Shown here: positions 40,582 through 49,445 of the stretch, one piece after another | How the letters are laid out: every line of letters starts with the position of its first letter | Position numbering within the stretch: the first letter of the stretch is position 1 | Assembly (NCBI RefSeq): GCF_000188295.1 | Contig: NZ_GL831112.1 | Span: 1,557,613 to 1,621,612, forward strand | Reading direction: 5' to 3' | DNA: 64,000 bases | DNA from: Streptococcus vestibularis ATCC 49124 | Lineage (GTDB): Bacteria > Bacillota > Bacilli > Lactobacillales > Streptococcaceae | Program-made: the position numbers and the translations under genes | The notes under the pieces: generated by a model | What the model saw: only the letters and a program-made list of their open reading frames with translations | Databases searched by the model: none | Told to the model about the DNA's origin: nothing

Positions 40582-41961
40582 ATGATGGAAACAAATAACT
40601 ACAACACCGATTTACAGACAATCTCTCAGGAGTATCCCTACGAAGAGGAAAGTCTGCAAACCAAAACAAAAAACTCTTTAATCATCTCTCACTAAAAAGG
40701 TCTGGAAAATCAAGGGACTAATTATTGCTTGCCTCACAACCTACTTCCTTTATATCACTTATCTGACTCATTTTTCTTATGTCTTCCTAGCGATACTTAT
40801 CTTGATAGGTACGATCGAACTCGGCTGTCGCTTATTTGGTGGGAAAGCTAAAGGAATGTGACTTGAATCAGGAATATTCATGGTCACTAGTCTCCTACAG
40901 GGATTACAAATTAGCCTATGGAAGATACCTGACAATTGGGACAATGCTCAAATTCTTTGCCTTCATACTGGCCTATTTCTCTACTTAATGGCTCGCACTG
41001 GACAAAGCAGGCAAAAACGGTTGGGGTTTATGGTCTGAGTGACATCATCCATACTAGCTATATCTTCCCACTGAAATATTTCTTTCTGGGAGTCTTGACT
41101 TTATTTTATAAAAAGACACTTAACCAAGAGCTTGCTGAAGAAGTCAAACGTGAAGACCAACTCTACAAGCGAATGATTCTCATTAGTATTATCACTGCCT
41201 TGGTACTTACTGTATTTGCTACCAACCAGCTTAGCCAGGTCTTGTCTTCTTTCGCTCAGCTATGGCAACAAGTCTTCCAGACACTTGCTTCCCTACTTAA
41301 TTTCAATATCAATTTCGAAAACAGTGGATTATTTATATCTCGTTTAGTGACAAATCTCCCACTTGCTCTAGGGCTTTTTTCCAAACTTGTAGCAGTCTAT
41401 TGGGCAAATGACAAGCCACTCAGCCAAAAGCAGTTTTAGGCCAGTCTCAAAAAGACTCGTCTTTTCCCAAAAACGGCAGCCTATATTGTGCTCGGAAATC
41501 TATACTTCACTTATGCACTATTTATGCTAACTGCGACTAGTCAAATGGGTGAACTCCTTTCTCTCAATCAAGCTAACATTCCGACCTATCAAGCCTCACA
41601 CATTGCTGTTCAAGATTTCTGGCAATTGGTTCGGGTCTCTATCCTTAACTTTGCTGTTCTAGTTGGACTTTACATTTTCTCAAAAGAAGACCTCTTCACC
41701 CACAAGGGGCTTCGTTTGATTAGTATGCTACTTTTTACTTTTGCTAGCCTCTTTGCCCTCATCACTGATTGGAAACTCTTTAGTATCTATATCGCACTTT
41801 ATGGTATTACACCACGACGCTTATTGTCAGGATGGTTTGTGACCGTGCTCTTCGTTTGGTGTATCTTTACGCTCATTCGACTCTATAAACCCACTCAAAC
41901 AACTCGTTTAGCCATCTTTTATGCGACTCTAGCTAGTCTCTTGAGTAGCTTTATTTTATAA
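40582..41961 (+). pseudogene. Decayed multi-spanning membrane protein gene (DUF4173-like)
   Basis: AAAGGAG precedes an ATG at 40582 opening a frame METNNYNTDLQTISQEYPYE that stops after about 37 codons. The product continues in another frame (KVWKIKGLIIACLTTYFLYI) through an in-frame TGA near 40859, shifts again near 40990-41010, runs from 40936 to a TAG at 41437, and continues in the same frame to 41961. The pieces together would make a polytopic membrane protein of about 450 residues; DUF4173/DUF4153 is my best guess. At least two frameshifts and two nonsense codons mean it is not functional. Confidence 0.75.
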
Positions 41962-42005
41962 GAAAAAGGAGTGAAACTAGATTTCCTAGTCTCACCCCTT
42001 TTTTC
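41962..42005. terminator. Bidirectional terminator between pseudogene and DUF805 gene
   Basis: GGAGTGAAACTAG (41968-41980) and CTAGTCTCACCCC (41986-41998) form a stem with two mismatches. AAAAA lies on the left and TTTTTT on the right. Confidence 0.75.
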
Positions 42006-42012
42006 ATTATAG

Positions 42013-42345
42013 CTATTTTGAATTTCTTGTGGGAAAGGCATACATCACCCAAAGAGCTACTGTTAATGGAGTTGCTTTTAATACAATCCAAGCAACATTA
42101 AAATTGGCATCACGCAGACGACGAATCTGAATAGAAATGGTAGGGAGCGCCGTTGCTGCTATAAATAAAATGAAAGCTGTCAATGTAAAGCCAGCAGCTT
42201 TTGTTTCCCCAAGTAAGTCCATCAGTAGGAAAATAAGAGTAGCAATAACTCCATTAATCAAGACAACCCTCCAATAGTCTGATCGTTTTGTACGACCATA
42301 AAAATCGAGATAGCCTAACCAAAAATTTTTATATGCCTCTAACAT
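42013..42345 (-). CDS. DUF805 family membrane protein
   Basis: Small integral membrane protein of 110 aa with three or four hydrophobic helices. The N-terminus has the family-typical FWLGYLDFYGRTKRSDYWRV (about 8-27), and RRLRDANFN (about 74-82) is the conserved loop. DUF805 proteins have no established function; some are encoded beside phage or stress genes. It stands alone with its own terminator, downstream of the broken ABC transporter on the same strand. Confidence 0.85.
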   Translation of the reverse strand: MLEAYKNFWLGYLDFYGRTKRSDYWRVVLINGVIATLIFLLMDLLGETKAAGFTLTAFILFIAATALPTISIQIRRLRDANFNVAWIVLKATPLTVALWVMYAFPTRNSK

Positions 42346-42455
42346 GTTTACACCTCTTAATAGTATGCTACCAGTATACTATATTAAATAGATAGGTGCA
42401 AGATGTGAATATTTAGACTTCTTAAGTTTTCTACATATATAATAGGAAGATTATT

Positions 42456-43634
42456 TTAAATAAACTGGAATGGATTGAAATTAGGACTGTCTGACTCAAT
42501 CTGGCCACTCACCATGGTCACTACACGACTAACATGTTGAAGTACACTATTGCGGTGAGCAATAAAAATCATTGTTCGTTTAATCTTAGCAAGATTAGCC
42601 ATGACCCTGCTTTCAGTATCACTATCGAGACCACTGGTAGCTTCGTCAAAAATCAAGATTGGTTGCTTGGACAAAAGGGCCCTCGCTATCGCCAAGCGTT
42701 GTTTTTGACCACCAGATAGACCACCATCTTCAGATACTTGGGTCTGAAAACCTAGTGGCATCTTTTGAATATCAGCCAAAATATCAGCTTGTTCACAGGC
42801 TCTTAGAATAACCTGCTCATCAACTTCTCCTTCAAGGCCTAATAACAGATTTTCTAATATTGTTCCCGTAAACACATAGGTCTGTTGTGGAACATAGGTC
42901 ACCAACTGGCGTAACTCTGCTTGACTAATAGAACCTTTGTCTAGGCTTACATGACCACTAGATTTTGTGTAATAACCTGACAAAATCTTCGCTAAAGTCG
43001 TTTTCCCAGAACCACTCTGACCCATGAGGGCTATTTTCTCTCCCTTATTAATCGTCAAATCAATATTGTGAAGTGTCTCCTGTTGGTAGCTGAAACGATA
43101 ACTAACACCTTTTAAGTCTAATTGTTTAAAGGATAAATCTTTGAGTTGACCTTTTTCTTCCTTATTCACAACATAAACTTCTTGAAGACGATTATTGGCT
43201 ACCTTGGCTTGCTGAATCTTAGATTGAAGATTGATAATATTAATTAAAGGGGTCGTAAAATAATTAAGTAGCACATTATAGGTAATCAACTGACCAGAAG
43301 ATAGTTGTCCTTCCATAACTAATTGTGCCCCGTACCATAAGATAAAGACATTGAAAACTAACTGGACCCCTGTTTTTAAGCCATCCTGGGTTAATTGCCA
43401 CTTGGCCTTAGACAAGGATTTCTTCAAATAATCATGGAATTTCACCTCAATTTCCTGATAACACCTCTCTTCAACTCTTAAAGATTTTAAAGTTTCAATG
43501 CCACGTAAATCATCAATAACAGCGGTATTGACCTGACTATTTGCCTCCATTAATTGATAATTTTCCTTCTCAAAAAGCTTATAAAAGGCCAGAATAATCA
43601 AAACATAAAGAGGAACTACAGTTAAGGTCATCAA
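42456..43634 (-). pseudogene. C39-type peptide ABC transporter, 3' part after frameshift
   Basis: This 392-residue reading carries the rest of the membrane domain and the ATPase of a ComA/BlpA/NlmT-like exporter: Walker A GQSGSGKTT (about 204-212), signature [16 protein letters not shown] (about 304-319) and Walker B ILIFDEATSGLD. It overlaps the upstream part by 4 bases in another frame. The join falls in a run of six T (minus strand, about 43635-43640); one more T would restore LFLMTLT across it. Without correction the ATPase is made only if translation restarts. The downstream limit is clean, ending in NFNPFQFI. Confidence 0.8.
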
Positions 43635-44551
43635 AAAAGAGAACGGTTTTGTAAAATAAGAGCCACAGCTAAAGTTATCACAATGGTCACATCTAGGAAA
43701 ATCGATAAGATTGTTGAAGCTAGAGCATCGATAATGGTGTTGGCATCTCCAAAACGTGACGTGATTTCACCAGTACGACGTGAACTAAAGAAACTAATGG
43801 GCAAAGAAAGCACATGCTTGATATAAGGAAGGATGACCGCAATGGACAAGTAATTACCCAATCGATGCAATAGATAATCTTTGAAGAAAGTAAAAACTTG
43901 TTGAGCTAGATAAGCGATACACAGGCCTAGAGAAATCATGGTCAGAAGAGCATAGTCTTCTTGAGGAATCAAGCGGTCTATAATAGACTGCAAATAATAA
44001 GAACCAATAATATTAACAAGGGTCACCAGAAAGCTCAGCAAAACAATGACTGCTATCAAACTTTTACGACGAAATAAAATTGGTAAAAACGAAAGAAGAC
44101 CAGGTACCTCTTCCTTATATTTAATGTAGTTTTCTCCTGGTTCAAAAAATAGAGCAACCCCTGTCCATTCCTTGTCAAAATCCTCTAGGGACAGTTTAAT
44201 GACCTTCTTGCTAGGATCTGGATCACCAATTACAACTTGCCCCTTGTCCTTACCAAACACTGTATAATAATGTTGAAGACCACCATCCTTAACCACATGT
44301 ACAATAAAAGGGTAAGATAGGTTTTCTTGTTTAAACAAGTCTAAATCTGCACGAATGGCCTGAGTTTCAAACCCCAACTGCTTGCCCGCTTCAACTAAAC
44401 CAAGCGCAGAAGTTCCTTCACGAGAAGTCTGAGCTAACTCCCGCAAATAAGCCAAACTATAGGATGAATCATAGTGCTTGAGAATCATAGCTAAGGTAGC
44501 TACCCCACAATCACGCTGATCAACCTGTGAAATATATGGGTATTTTGACAT
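43631..44551 (-). pseudogene. C39-type peptide ABC transporter, 5' part (peptidase and membrane domain)
   Basis: 306-residue N-terminal portion of a peptidase-containing ABC transporter that cleaves double-glycine leaders and exports bacteriocins or pheromones. The C39 peptidase (1-140) has catalytic Cys-15 in DQRDCGVATLAMILKHY, His in LQHYYTVFG and Asp in VIGDPDPS. The membrane domain begins about residue 155 and includes SFFSSRRTGEITSRFGDA. The frame ends early (LAVALILQNRSLF) because of a one-base deletion. GGAG precedes the ATG, only 13 bases after the comS stop, so it is transcribed with comS from the ComR-box promoter. Confidence 0.82.
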
Positions 44552-44563
44552 GATGACTCCTAT

Positions 44564-44631
44564 TTAATAATAAATCATGAAGAATGGTACTGCCGCAATA
44601 AGTAAGACTAAAAATTTTTTTAAGTTTTCAA
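44564..44631 (-). pseudogene. comS: comS, XIP pheromone precursor, frameshifted
   Basis: Downstream of comR an AAGGAG site is followed after 7 bases by TTG AAA ACT, then TAA stops the frame. With one extra T after ACT the frame reads MKTLKKF..., then a hydrophobic stretch, and ends with VPFFMIYY before TAA (octapeptide codons 44567-44590). MKTLK matches the start of S. thermophilus ComS as I recall it and VPFFMIYY the S. vestibularis XIP. In the sequence as given, no ATG, GTG or TTG lies in frame with the octapeptide. Either the pheromone is lost in this strain or a base was missed in sequencing. Confidence 0.8.
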
Positions 44632-44687
44632 AATTAAGCTCCTTAATATTTTTATTAACTATATGATAAACGATTAACTATAAAAAA

Positions 44688-44709
44688 GTAGTGACATAAA
44701 TGTCACTAC
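44688..44709. promoter_or_regulatory. ComR box of the comS-transporter promoter
   Basis: GTAGTGACA-TAAA-TGTCACTAC is a perfect 9-bp inverted repeat with the ComR-box core GACA-N4-TGTC. On the minus strand it is followed by a short T-tract and TATAGT, which serves as -10. It lies about 57 bases upstream of the comS start and 9 bases downstream of the comR stop. Confidence 0.88.
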
Positions 44710-44717
44710 GCAGTTGT

Positions 44718-45617
44718 TTACAAACCATCTGCCGCTTTCTCTGCTCGAGTCTTTTCTTCCAAAACGGAATCTTCTAAAACCGACGCAAACATTATAGCTT
44801 TATCATAGTTTTCAGCAGCTTTTTTCTTGTTCCCATTATGTATAAGCTCATACTTAGCTTCTAAAATATAGACACCTGGTTTATAACTATGAAACTGTGA
44901 TTTTTCTATGACAGCTAATAGTTTATCTATTACTGTTAAGAAATCTTTAAAGGACTCAAGAGAAATCTTTAACCCAGCTATAGCCATCAAATCATTAAAT
45001 AAGGCAATATTATAAGCATCATCTGTTGGGATGTTTTGCTTTAATACTCTATCTACTATTCTGTCAAAAATCTTTTTATCATACTGCTTTCTCCCATAAA
45101 GATGATAGAAATAATAATAAATAACTAACAAATCATTAGTTGAAAACTTCTTCTTTCTTTTGACCTGTTCAAACAAATCTTCATAGATTTCTTCGACTTT
45201 AGGTCTCTCCTCCCAACTGATAAAACTCAATATATTTTCGAGAATATCTAGAGTCAATAGTTCCTCTTCTGGAAGAATATCAAAGAATTGATCATACACA
45301 TCTTCAATAAGATCCAACTTCTGTTTAACTCTCTCCTTATCTCCGTACGTTGGGAACTTTATTAAACGATTTTTCATCTCATAGTAAGTGTCAGGAATTT
45401 CAATCCTGTCATGGTCCAATAAGTCAGCCATGCTTTTTCCCAGACGTTTTGCTATGTAGGATAATTTATCCAAAGAAGGGAGAGACTCTCCTTTTTCAAT
45501 ACGAATTAACTGGCGAACAGTCAATTCCGCACCATCTAAACATAGCACTTCACGTGACATCTGTTGGCATTCACGCTCAGTTTTGATTCTTAGTCCAATG
45601 CTGTCTTTTATGCTCAA
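44718..45617 (-). CDS. comR: Competence regulator ComR (Rgg/RRNPP family)
   Basis: Cytoplasmic pheromone sensor, 299 aa. It binds the imported XIP peptide and activates comS and comX. The HTH-XRE domain (about 1-66) includes RIKTERECQQMSREVLCLDG and the recognition region AELTVRQLIRIEKGESLPSL; helical TPR-like repeats (about 75-299) bind the peptide. The sequence is close to S. thermophilus ComR, including LPEEELLTLDILENILSF. It precedes a ComR box and comS, the typical comRS order, which distinguishes it from the paralogues ScuR and SarF. Its own promoter region (45618-45740) is AT-rich without a recognisable box. Confidence 0.9.
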   Translation of the reverse strand: MSIKDSIGLRIKTERECQQMSREVLCLDGAELTVRQLIRIEKGESLPSLDKLSYIAKRLGKSMADLLDHDRIEIPDTYYEMKNRLIKFPTYGDKERVKQKLDLIEDVYDQFFDILPEEELLTLDILENILSFISWEERPKVEEIYEDLFEQVKRKKKFSTNDLLVIYYYFYHLYGRKQYDKKIFDRIVDRVLKQNIPTDDAYNIALFNDLMAIAGLKISLESFKDFLTVIDKLLAVIEKSQFHSYKPGVYILEAKYELIHNGNKKKAAENYDKAIMFASVLEDSVLEEKTRAEKAADGL

Positions 45618-45742
45618 GAGAATCTCCTTTATATCAAAATTTTAAAATCATTATATCACAATTGTAATATATTTAATATGCAGTTGATACGATTTTAACA
45701 GAATATTAGTCATAAATATGATATTTTTATACAATAATAACA

Positions 45743-45772
45743 ACAAAATGCAGTTAAGAACTGCATTTTGTT
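45743..45772. terminator. Bidirectional terminator after the PAP2 gene
   Basis: ACAAAATGCAGTT and AACTGCATTTTGT form a 13-bp perfect stem with an AAG loop. It overlaps the last codon area of the PAP2 gene (stop at 45773-45775) and stops transcription on the minus strand before comR. Confidence 0.85.
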
Positions 45773-46423
45773 TTATTTCTGTTTACTTTGAAATCGCCAT
45801 TCAAAGCGAATACGGTCATAAGTTGGATAGATGACATTAAGCAAGCCAAACGCTAGGGTAAAGCCAGCTAAAACATCTGTTGGAAAGTGAACACCCACAT
45901 AAATACGCGACAGTCCAACAAGAGCAATCAGAAGGCCAGAAATAGCAAAGACTGCTACTTGAGATTCTTTTTTCTCCAAACGCTGAATAAGGACAATAGC
46001 AATTGCACCAAGAATCATGAAAGTTCCCAAGGAGTGGCCACTAGGAAATGAATAACCACTAGCATGAACCAAATGTGTAATTAAAGGACGTGGGCGTTGG
46101 TAAATATATTTCAGACTTACAATCATAATACTAGCAAGAACACCACTGGTACCTACAAATATAGCTTCTGATTTATACTGACGTAAATAAAGCCAGATTA
46201 CTGCTACAATTGCAATAATAGCCTGGACTGACGTGTTTCCAAGTATGGTAATCGTTTTAAAGAAGTGTGTCAGTCCCCCTGGTAAGTCTCCTCGAACCCT
46301 AGTTTGTATGCTGCTATCAAATTCTGTCAAGGCTTCAGGGTAGAACTTAACCATGTAACCGAGAGCAACAAATAACAAAAAGGCAAAGGAAGCGCAAATA
46401 TAATGCGTGTGTTTGTGTTTCAT
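45773..46423 (-). CDS. PAP2-family membrane phosphatase
   Basis: Polytopic membrane phosphatase of 216 aa, probably acting on a lipid pyrophosphate such as undecaprenyl-PP or phosphatidylglycerol-phosphate at the outer face. The three-part signature is complete: KYIYQRPRPL (about 110-119), SGYSFPSGHS (about 127-136) and SRIYVGVHFPTDVLAG (about 171-186), the active-site His in the second and third parts. It starts 2 bases after ribU ends, so the two are probably co-transcribed. Confidence 0.88.
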   Translation of the reverse strand: MKHKHTHYICASFAFLLFVALGYMVKFYPEALTEFDSSIQTRVRGDLPGGLTHFFKTITILGNTSVQAIIAIVAVIWLYLRQYKSEAIFVGTSGVLASIMIVSLKYIYQRPRPLITHLVHASGYSFPSGHSLGTFMILGAIAIVLIQRLEKKESQVAVFAISGLLIALVGLSRIYVGVHFPTDVLAGFTLAFGLLNVIYPTYDRIRFEWRFQSKQK

Positions 46424-46425
46424 AT

Positions 46426-46983
46426 TTATAATTTTACTAGGATAGACTTAAGCGGAGCATAAATAAGAGCAAAAGCTACTGCAAAAATTAAACCTTCAAG
46501 TAAGTTAAAAGGTACTACCATAGCGAAAAGGTACTTATAGAGGCCTATGAATTGCGCAATATCAAAGTTAGCAAATTTAGCATAGAGTGGTACGGCATAA
46601 ATGTAGTTAAGAACAACCATCGCAACTGTAAGCAAAACCGTTCCTAAAACAGAACCAAGAATATAATTCTTGCTTGTTTGATTTTTCTTCCAAAAATAGC
46701 TTAGGCCCCAAACAAAAACTCCTAGAGCAACAAAATTCATAGGAAGCCCAATCATTGATCCTGGACCACCATTGTTAAGTAAGAGCTTCAACAATGAGCG
46801 AAGCAAGAGAACACCAATGGCACTCCTAAAATCAAAGATAACCAAGGCGATAAGAACAGGAAGAATTGAAAAATCAACCTTCAAAAAGTCTGCTGCTGGA
46901 ATCAATGGAAATGAAAAATAAAGCAACAAGAATGAAACTGCGGATAAAATGGCAATGTAAGCCAATTTACGTGTGTTTGTCAT
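46426..46983 (-). CDS. ribU: Riboflavin ECF transporter S component RibU
   Basis: Membrane S component binding riboflavin, 185 aa with six helices. Family blocks FPLIPAADFLKVDFSILPVL (about 25-44) and NNGGPGSMIGLPMNF (about 69-83) match RibU. It uses the shared ECF module encoded elsewhere. The start at 46983 (MTNTRKLAYI) follows GGAGG; the frame extends through the leader to 47115 but this is riboswitch sequence. An FMN riboswitch precedes it, which confirms the vitamin. Confidence 0.94.
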   Translation of the reverse strand: MTNTRKLAYIAILSAVSFLLLYFSFPLIPAADFLKVDFSILPVLIALVIFDFRSAIGVLLLRSLLKLLLNNGGPGSMIGLPMNFVALGVFVWGLSYFWKKNQTSKNYILGSVLGTVLLTVAMVVLNYIYAVPLYAKFANFDIAQFIGLYKYLFAMVVPFNLLEGLIFAVAFALIYAPLKSILVKL

Positions 46984-47071
46984 AAAAAAATTCCTCCAAA
47001 TTTTAACAATTTGAAAGAAGTTCCCAATGGATTTGCCTATGCCAAAAAAGCCTACGCAAAAAGACTGGTCT

Positions 47072-47186
47072 TCTTCCATCCAGACTATACTGTCGGTTGA
47101 GGAATTACACCTCATCAGCTTGCGCTCGCGGACTTATCCAAAGAATCACCGCCGGTCGGGAGTTTCACCCTGCCCTGAAGACCCTT
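47072..47186 (-). ncRNA. FMN riboswitch (RFN element) of ribU
   Basis: On the minus strand the conserved RFN blocks occur in order: TCAGGGCAGGGTGAAACTCC, CCGACCGGCGGTGA, TCCGCGAGCG, GATGAGGTGTAATTCCTCA, ACCGACAGTATAGTCTGGAT and GGAAGAAGA. FMN binding should reduce ribU expression. About 90 bases separate its end from the ribU ATG. Confidence 0.96.
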
Positions 47187-47197
47187 TAAGGATAACA

Positions 47198-47222
47198 TAA
47201 AAAAACCTTGGTGACAAGGTTC
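47198..47222 (-). terminator. Intrinsic terminator after trmL
   Basis: AACCTTG (47204-47210) and CAAGGTT (47215-47221) with a GTGA loop are followed on the minus strand by TTTTTTTATG. It lies between trmL and the FMN riboswitch. Confidence 0.75.
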
Positions 47223-47292
47223 TTAATTTATGGATTTCTAATCTATTGATAGTCAATAACTATAATTATTCTTTTGAGACAAAATGAAGTAT

Positions 47293-47802
47293 CTATTTTA
47301 ATTTATCATGCTGGTAACGGTGACTCAGCTCTAACCCCACAAACTGTTGCTGGCGAAGAGCTTCATAGACAATCATGCAAACCGTATTTGAGACATTAAG
47401 ACTACGGACATGTTCATCATTCATAGGAATACGAATAGCTTTTTCAGGATGCTCACGCATAAAGTCCTCAGGTAGGCCTGTATCCTCACGACCGAACATA
47501 AAATAGTGATCCTCACCATCAGCATAGGCCTCTTCTGAATAAGTCTTATCCGCAAACTTCGTTACTAGATGCAAACGACCAGCATGATTTTTAGACATAA
47601 AATCAGCTAAATTGTCATAATAAGTGATATCAAGCTTATCCCAATAGTCCAGACCTGCTCGCTTCATCTTCTTGTCATCAATTGGAAATCCCATGGGTCG
47701 AATGATATGGAGGGGGCTATTGGTTGCTGCGCAAGTACGCGCAATATTTCCAGTGTTTTGTGGAATACGAGGTTCAAACAAGACAATATGATTACGTGAC
47801 AT
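47293..47802 (-). CDS. trmL: tRNA (cytidine(34)-2'-O)-methyltransferase TrmL
   Basis: SPOUT-class methyltransferase acting on the wobble base of tRNA-Leu, 169 aa. The trefoil-knot SAM motifs are present: [13 protein letters not shown] (about 96-108), [19 protein letters not shown] (about 116-134) and an N-terminal [20 protein letters not shown]. The start at 47802 ([10 protein letters not shown]) follows TAGGAGA; the frame extends to 47832 without support. A 120-base leader with a hairpin lies upstream. Confidence 0.93.
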   Translation of the reverse strand: MSRNHIVLFEPRIPQNTGNIARTCAATNSPLHIIRPMGFPIDDKKMKRAGLDYWDKLDITYYDNLADFMSKNHAGRLHLVTKFADKTYSEEAYADGEDHYFMFGREDTGLPEDFMREHPEKAIRIPMNDEHVRSLNVSNTVCMIVYEALRQQQFVGLELSHRYQHDKLK

Positions 47803-47817
47803 CTGACTTCTCCTAGA

Positions 47818-47866
47818 CATAAAAAATACCATGTCGCCCGGAGTTAAGCTCAGCAGACGACATGGT
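47818..47866 (-). promoter_or_regulatory. Attenuator-like hairpin in the trmL leader
   Basis: On the minus strand ACCATGTCG and CGACATGGT form a 9-bp perfect stem around a 21-base structured loop, followed by ATTTTTTATG, then the trmL ribosome site. The distance from the likely promoter is about 65-100 bases, so this can act as a terminator inside the 5' leader of trmL. I do not recognise an aptamer family. Confidence 0.5.
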
Positions 47867-47928
47867 TGTGGACATTCATTAGCTTAAATCATGACAGGTT
47901 AGATTTAAAATAACGAATCGTTGAGTAT

Positions 47929-47956
47929 ATTTTAGCACTTTGGCTGTAAAAGTCAA
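47929..47956 (-). promoter_or_regulatory. Probable trmL promoter
   Basis: On the minus strand, TTGACT (47951-47956) and TAAAAT (47929-47934) are separated by 16 bases. The implied transcript starts around 47922 and has a leader of about 120 bases. Confidence 0.5.
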
Positions 47957-48089
47957 CACTACTAGCAGAAAAAATTAATATTTTTGACGTCGTCACCTTT
48001 TTTACAGGAATAACCTATAAAGGTAGCTGAAAAGGATGATTTTTCGGCCAAAATAGAGTATCATAGTAGTGATTATTTGGAGGTAACTC

Positions 48090-49439
48090 ATGCGTATTAT
48101 TGTCGTAGGTGCTGGTAAAGTCGGTACAGCACTCTGTCGTTCTCTTGTTGGTGAGAAACACGACGTTATCTTAATCGAAGAAAAGGAAGAGGTCCTCAAA
48201 CGCCTCAGTAAACGCTACGATGTTATGGGCTTTGCTGGAAACGGGGCAAATTTCAAGATTTTGGAACAAGCCGAGGTTAGTAACTGCGATGTCTTTATCG
48301 CTATGACTGATAAAGATGAAGTAAACATGATATCAGCAGTTCTGGCAAAACAAATGGGTGCTAAAGAAACCATCGTTCGTGTACGTAACCCAGAATATTC
48401 TAATGCTTATTTCAAAGACAAAAATTTCCTTGGATTCTCATCAGTAGTTAACCCTGAACTTTTAACAGCTCGCTATATTGCCAACACAGTTGAATTTCCA
48501 AACGCCCTATCAGTTGAAACTTTTGCAAATGGACGCGTTATTCTTATGGCATTTAAGGTCACTGAAACAAGCCAATTGTCTGGTATGACTATGGAACAAT
48601 TTCGTAAGAAATTCGGTAACATCTTAGTTTGTACAATTGATCGTCAAGGAGACCTTATCATTCCCGACGGGAATGCTACCATGCAAGCTGGGGATAAGAT
48701 TTATGTAACTGGTAAACGTGTTGATATGGCACTTTTCCACAGTTATATCAAACCCAAAAGTATCAAAAAACTTTTGTTGATTGGTGCTGGACGTATCTCC
48801 TACTACTTACTGAATATCTTGAAAAACAACCGTATTAAGGTCAAATTGATTGAACATAAAATGGACCGTGCGCAAACTTTTAGTCAAGTATTCCCTGAAG
48901 TTTCCGTTATCTTAGGTGATGGTACTGCTAAAGACCTTCTTCTTGAAGAGAGTGCAGCTAGTTATGATGCTGTTGCTACTCTAACTGGAGTAGATGAGGA
49001 AAATATTATCACCTCTATGTTCCTTGAAAGTATTGGTATTCACAAAAACATTACCAAGGTCAACCGTACCAGTCTTTTAGAGATTGTCGATACACGTGAT
49101 ACAACAACAATTGTCACACCTAAGAGTATTGCTGTTGATACCGTTATGCACTTTATTCGTGGTCGCTATAACGCCAAAGACTCTAGTCTTGATGCACTTC
49201 ACCACGTAGCTAATGGCCGTATTGAGACCTTACAATTCCAAATTAAGGAAAACAACAAGATCGCTGGGAAGAAACTTTCTGAACTTAATTTTGCTCATGG
49301 TGTCCTTATTGCTGCTATCATCCGTAATGGAAAAGCCATCTTCCCAACTGGAGAAGATACATTAGCAATTGGTGATAAAATCGTGGTCGTTACTCTCTTG
49401 CAAAACGTTACCCACATTTACGACCTGTTGAAGAGGTAA
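48090..49439 (+). CDS. trkA: Trk system potassium uptake regulator TrkA
   Basis: Cytoplasmic K+ uptake subunit of 449 aa with two tandem RCK units. The first begins IIVVGAGKVGTALCRSL (about 3-19) with a complete GxGxxG, the second LLLIGAGRISYYLLNIL (about 229-245), which lacks the last glycine of the motif and so may bind nucleotide differently. RCK_C regions follow each. TTTGGAGG precedes the ATG. TrkH begins 6 bases after the stop. Confidence 0.93.
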   Translation: MRIIVVGAGKVGTALCRSLVGEKHDVILIEEKEEVLKRLSKRYDVMGFAGNGANFKILEQAEVSNCDVFIAMTDKDEVNMISAVLAKQMGAKETIVRVRNPEYSNAYFKDKNFLGFSSVVNPELLTARYIANTVEFPNALSVETFANGRVILMAFKVTETSQLSGMTMEQFRKKFGNILVCTIDRQGDLIIPDGNATMQAGDKIYVTGKRVDMALFHSYIKPKSIKKLLLIGAGRISYYLLNILKNNRIKVKLIEHKMDRAQTFSQVFPEVSVILGDGTAKDLLLEESAASYDAVATLTGVDEENIITSMFLESIGIHKNITKVNRTSLLEIVDTRDTTTIVTPKSIAVDTVMHFIRGRYNAKDSSLDALHHVANGRIETLQFQIKENNKIAGKKLSELNFAHGVLIAAIIRNGKAIFPTGEDTLAIGDKIVVVTLLQNVTHIYDLLKR

Positions 49440-49445
49440 GCTGCC

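Noticed and set aside
44718..45617. Assignment of the Rgg-like regulator as ScuR or SarF
   Set aside because: Those ComR paralogues are close in sequence, but here a ComR box and a comS-like peptide of XIP type follow directly, which is the comRS arrangement.
46984..47115. N-terminal extension of RibU
   Set aside because: The extra codons lie in and after the FMN riboswitch and do not resemble RibU; the ATG at 46983 has GGAGG and gives the standard N-terminus.
47260..47280. A second MET-box-like sequence (GATAGTCAATAACTATA)
   Set aside because: Only one half matches and it lies upstream of a riboflavin gene already controlled by an FMN riboswitch.
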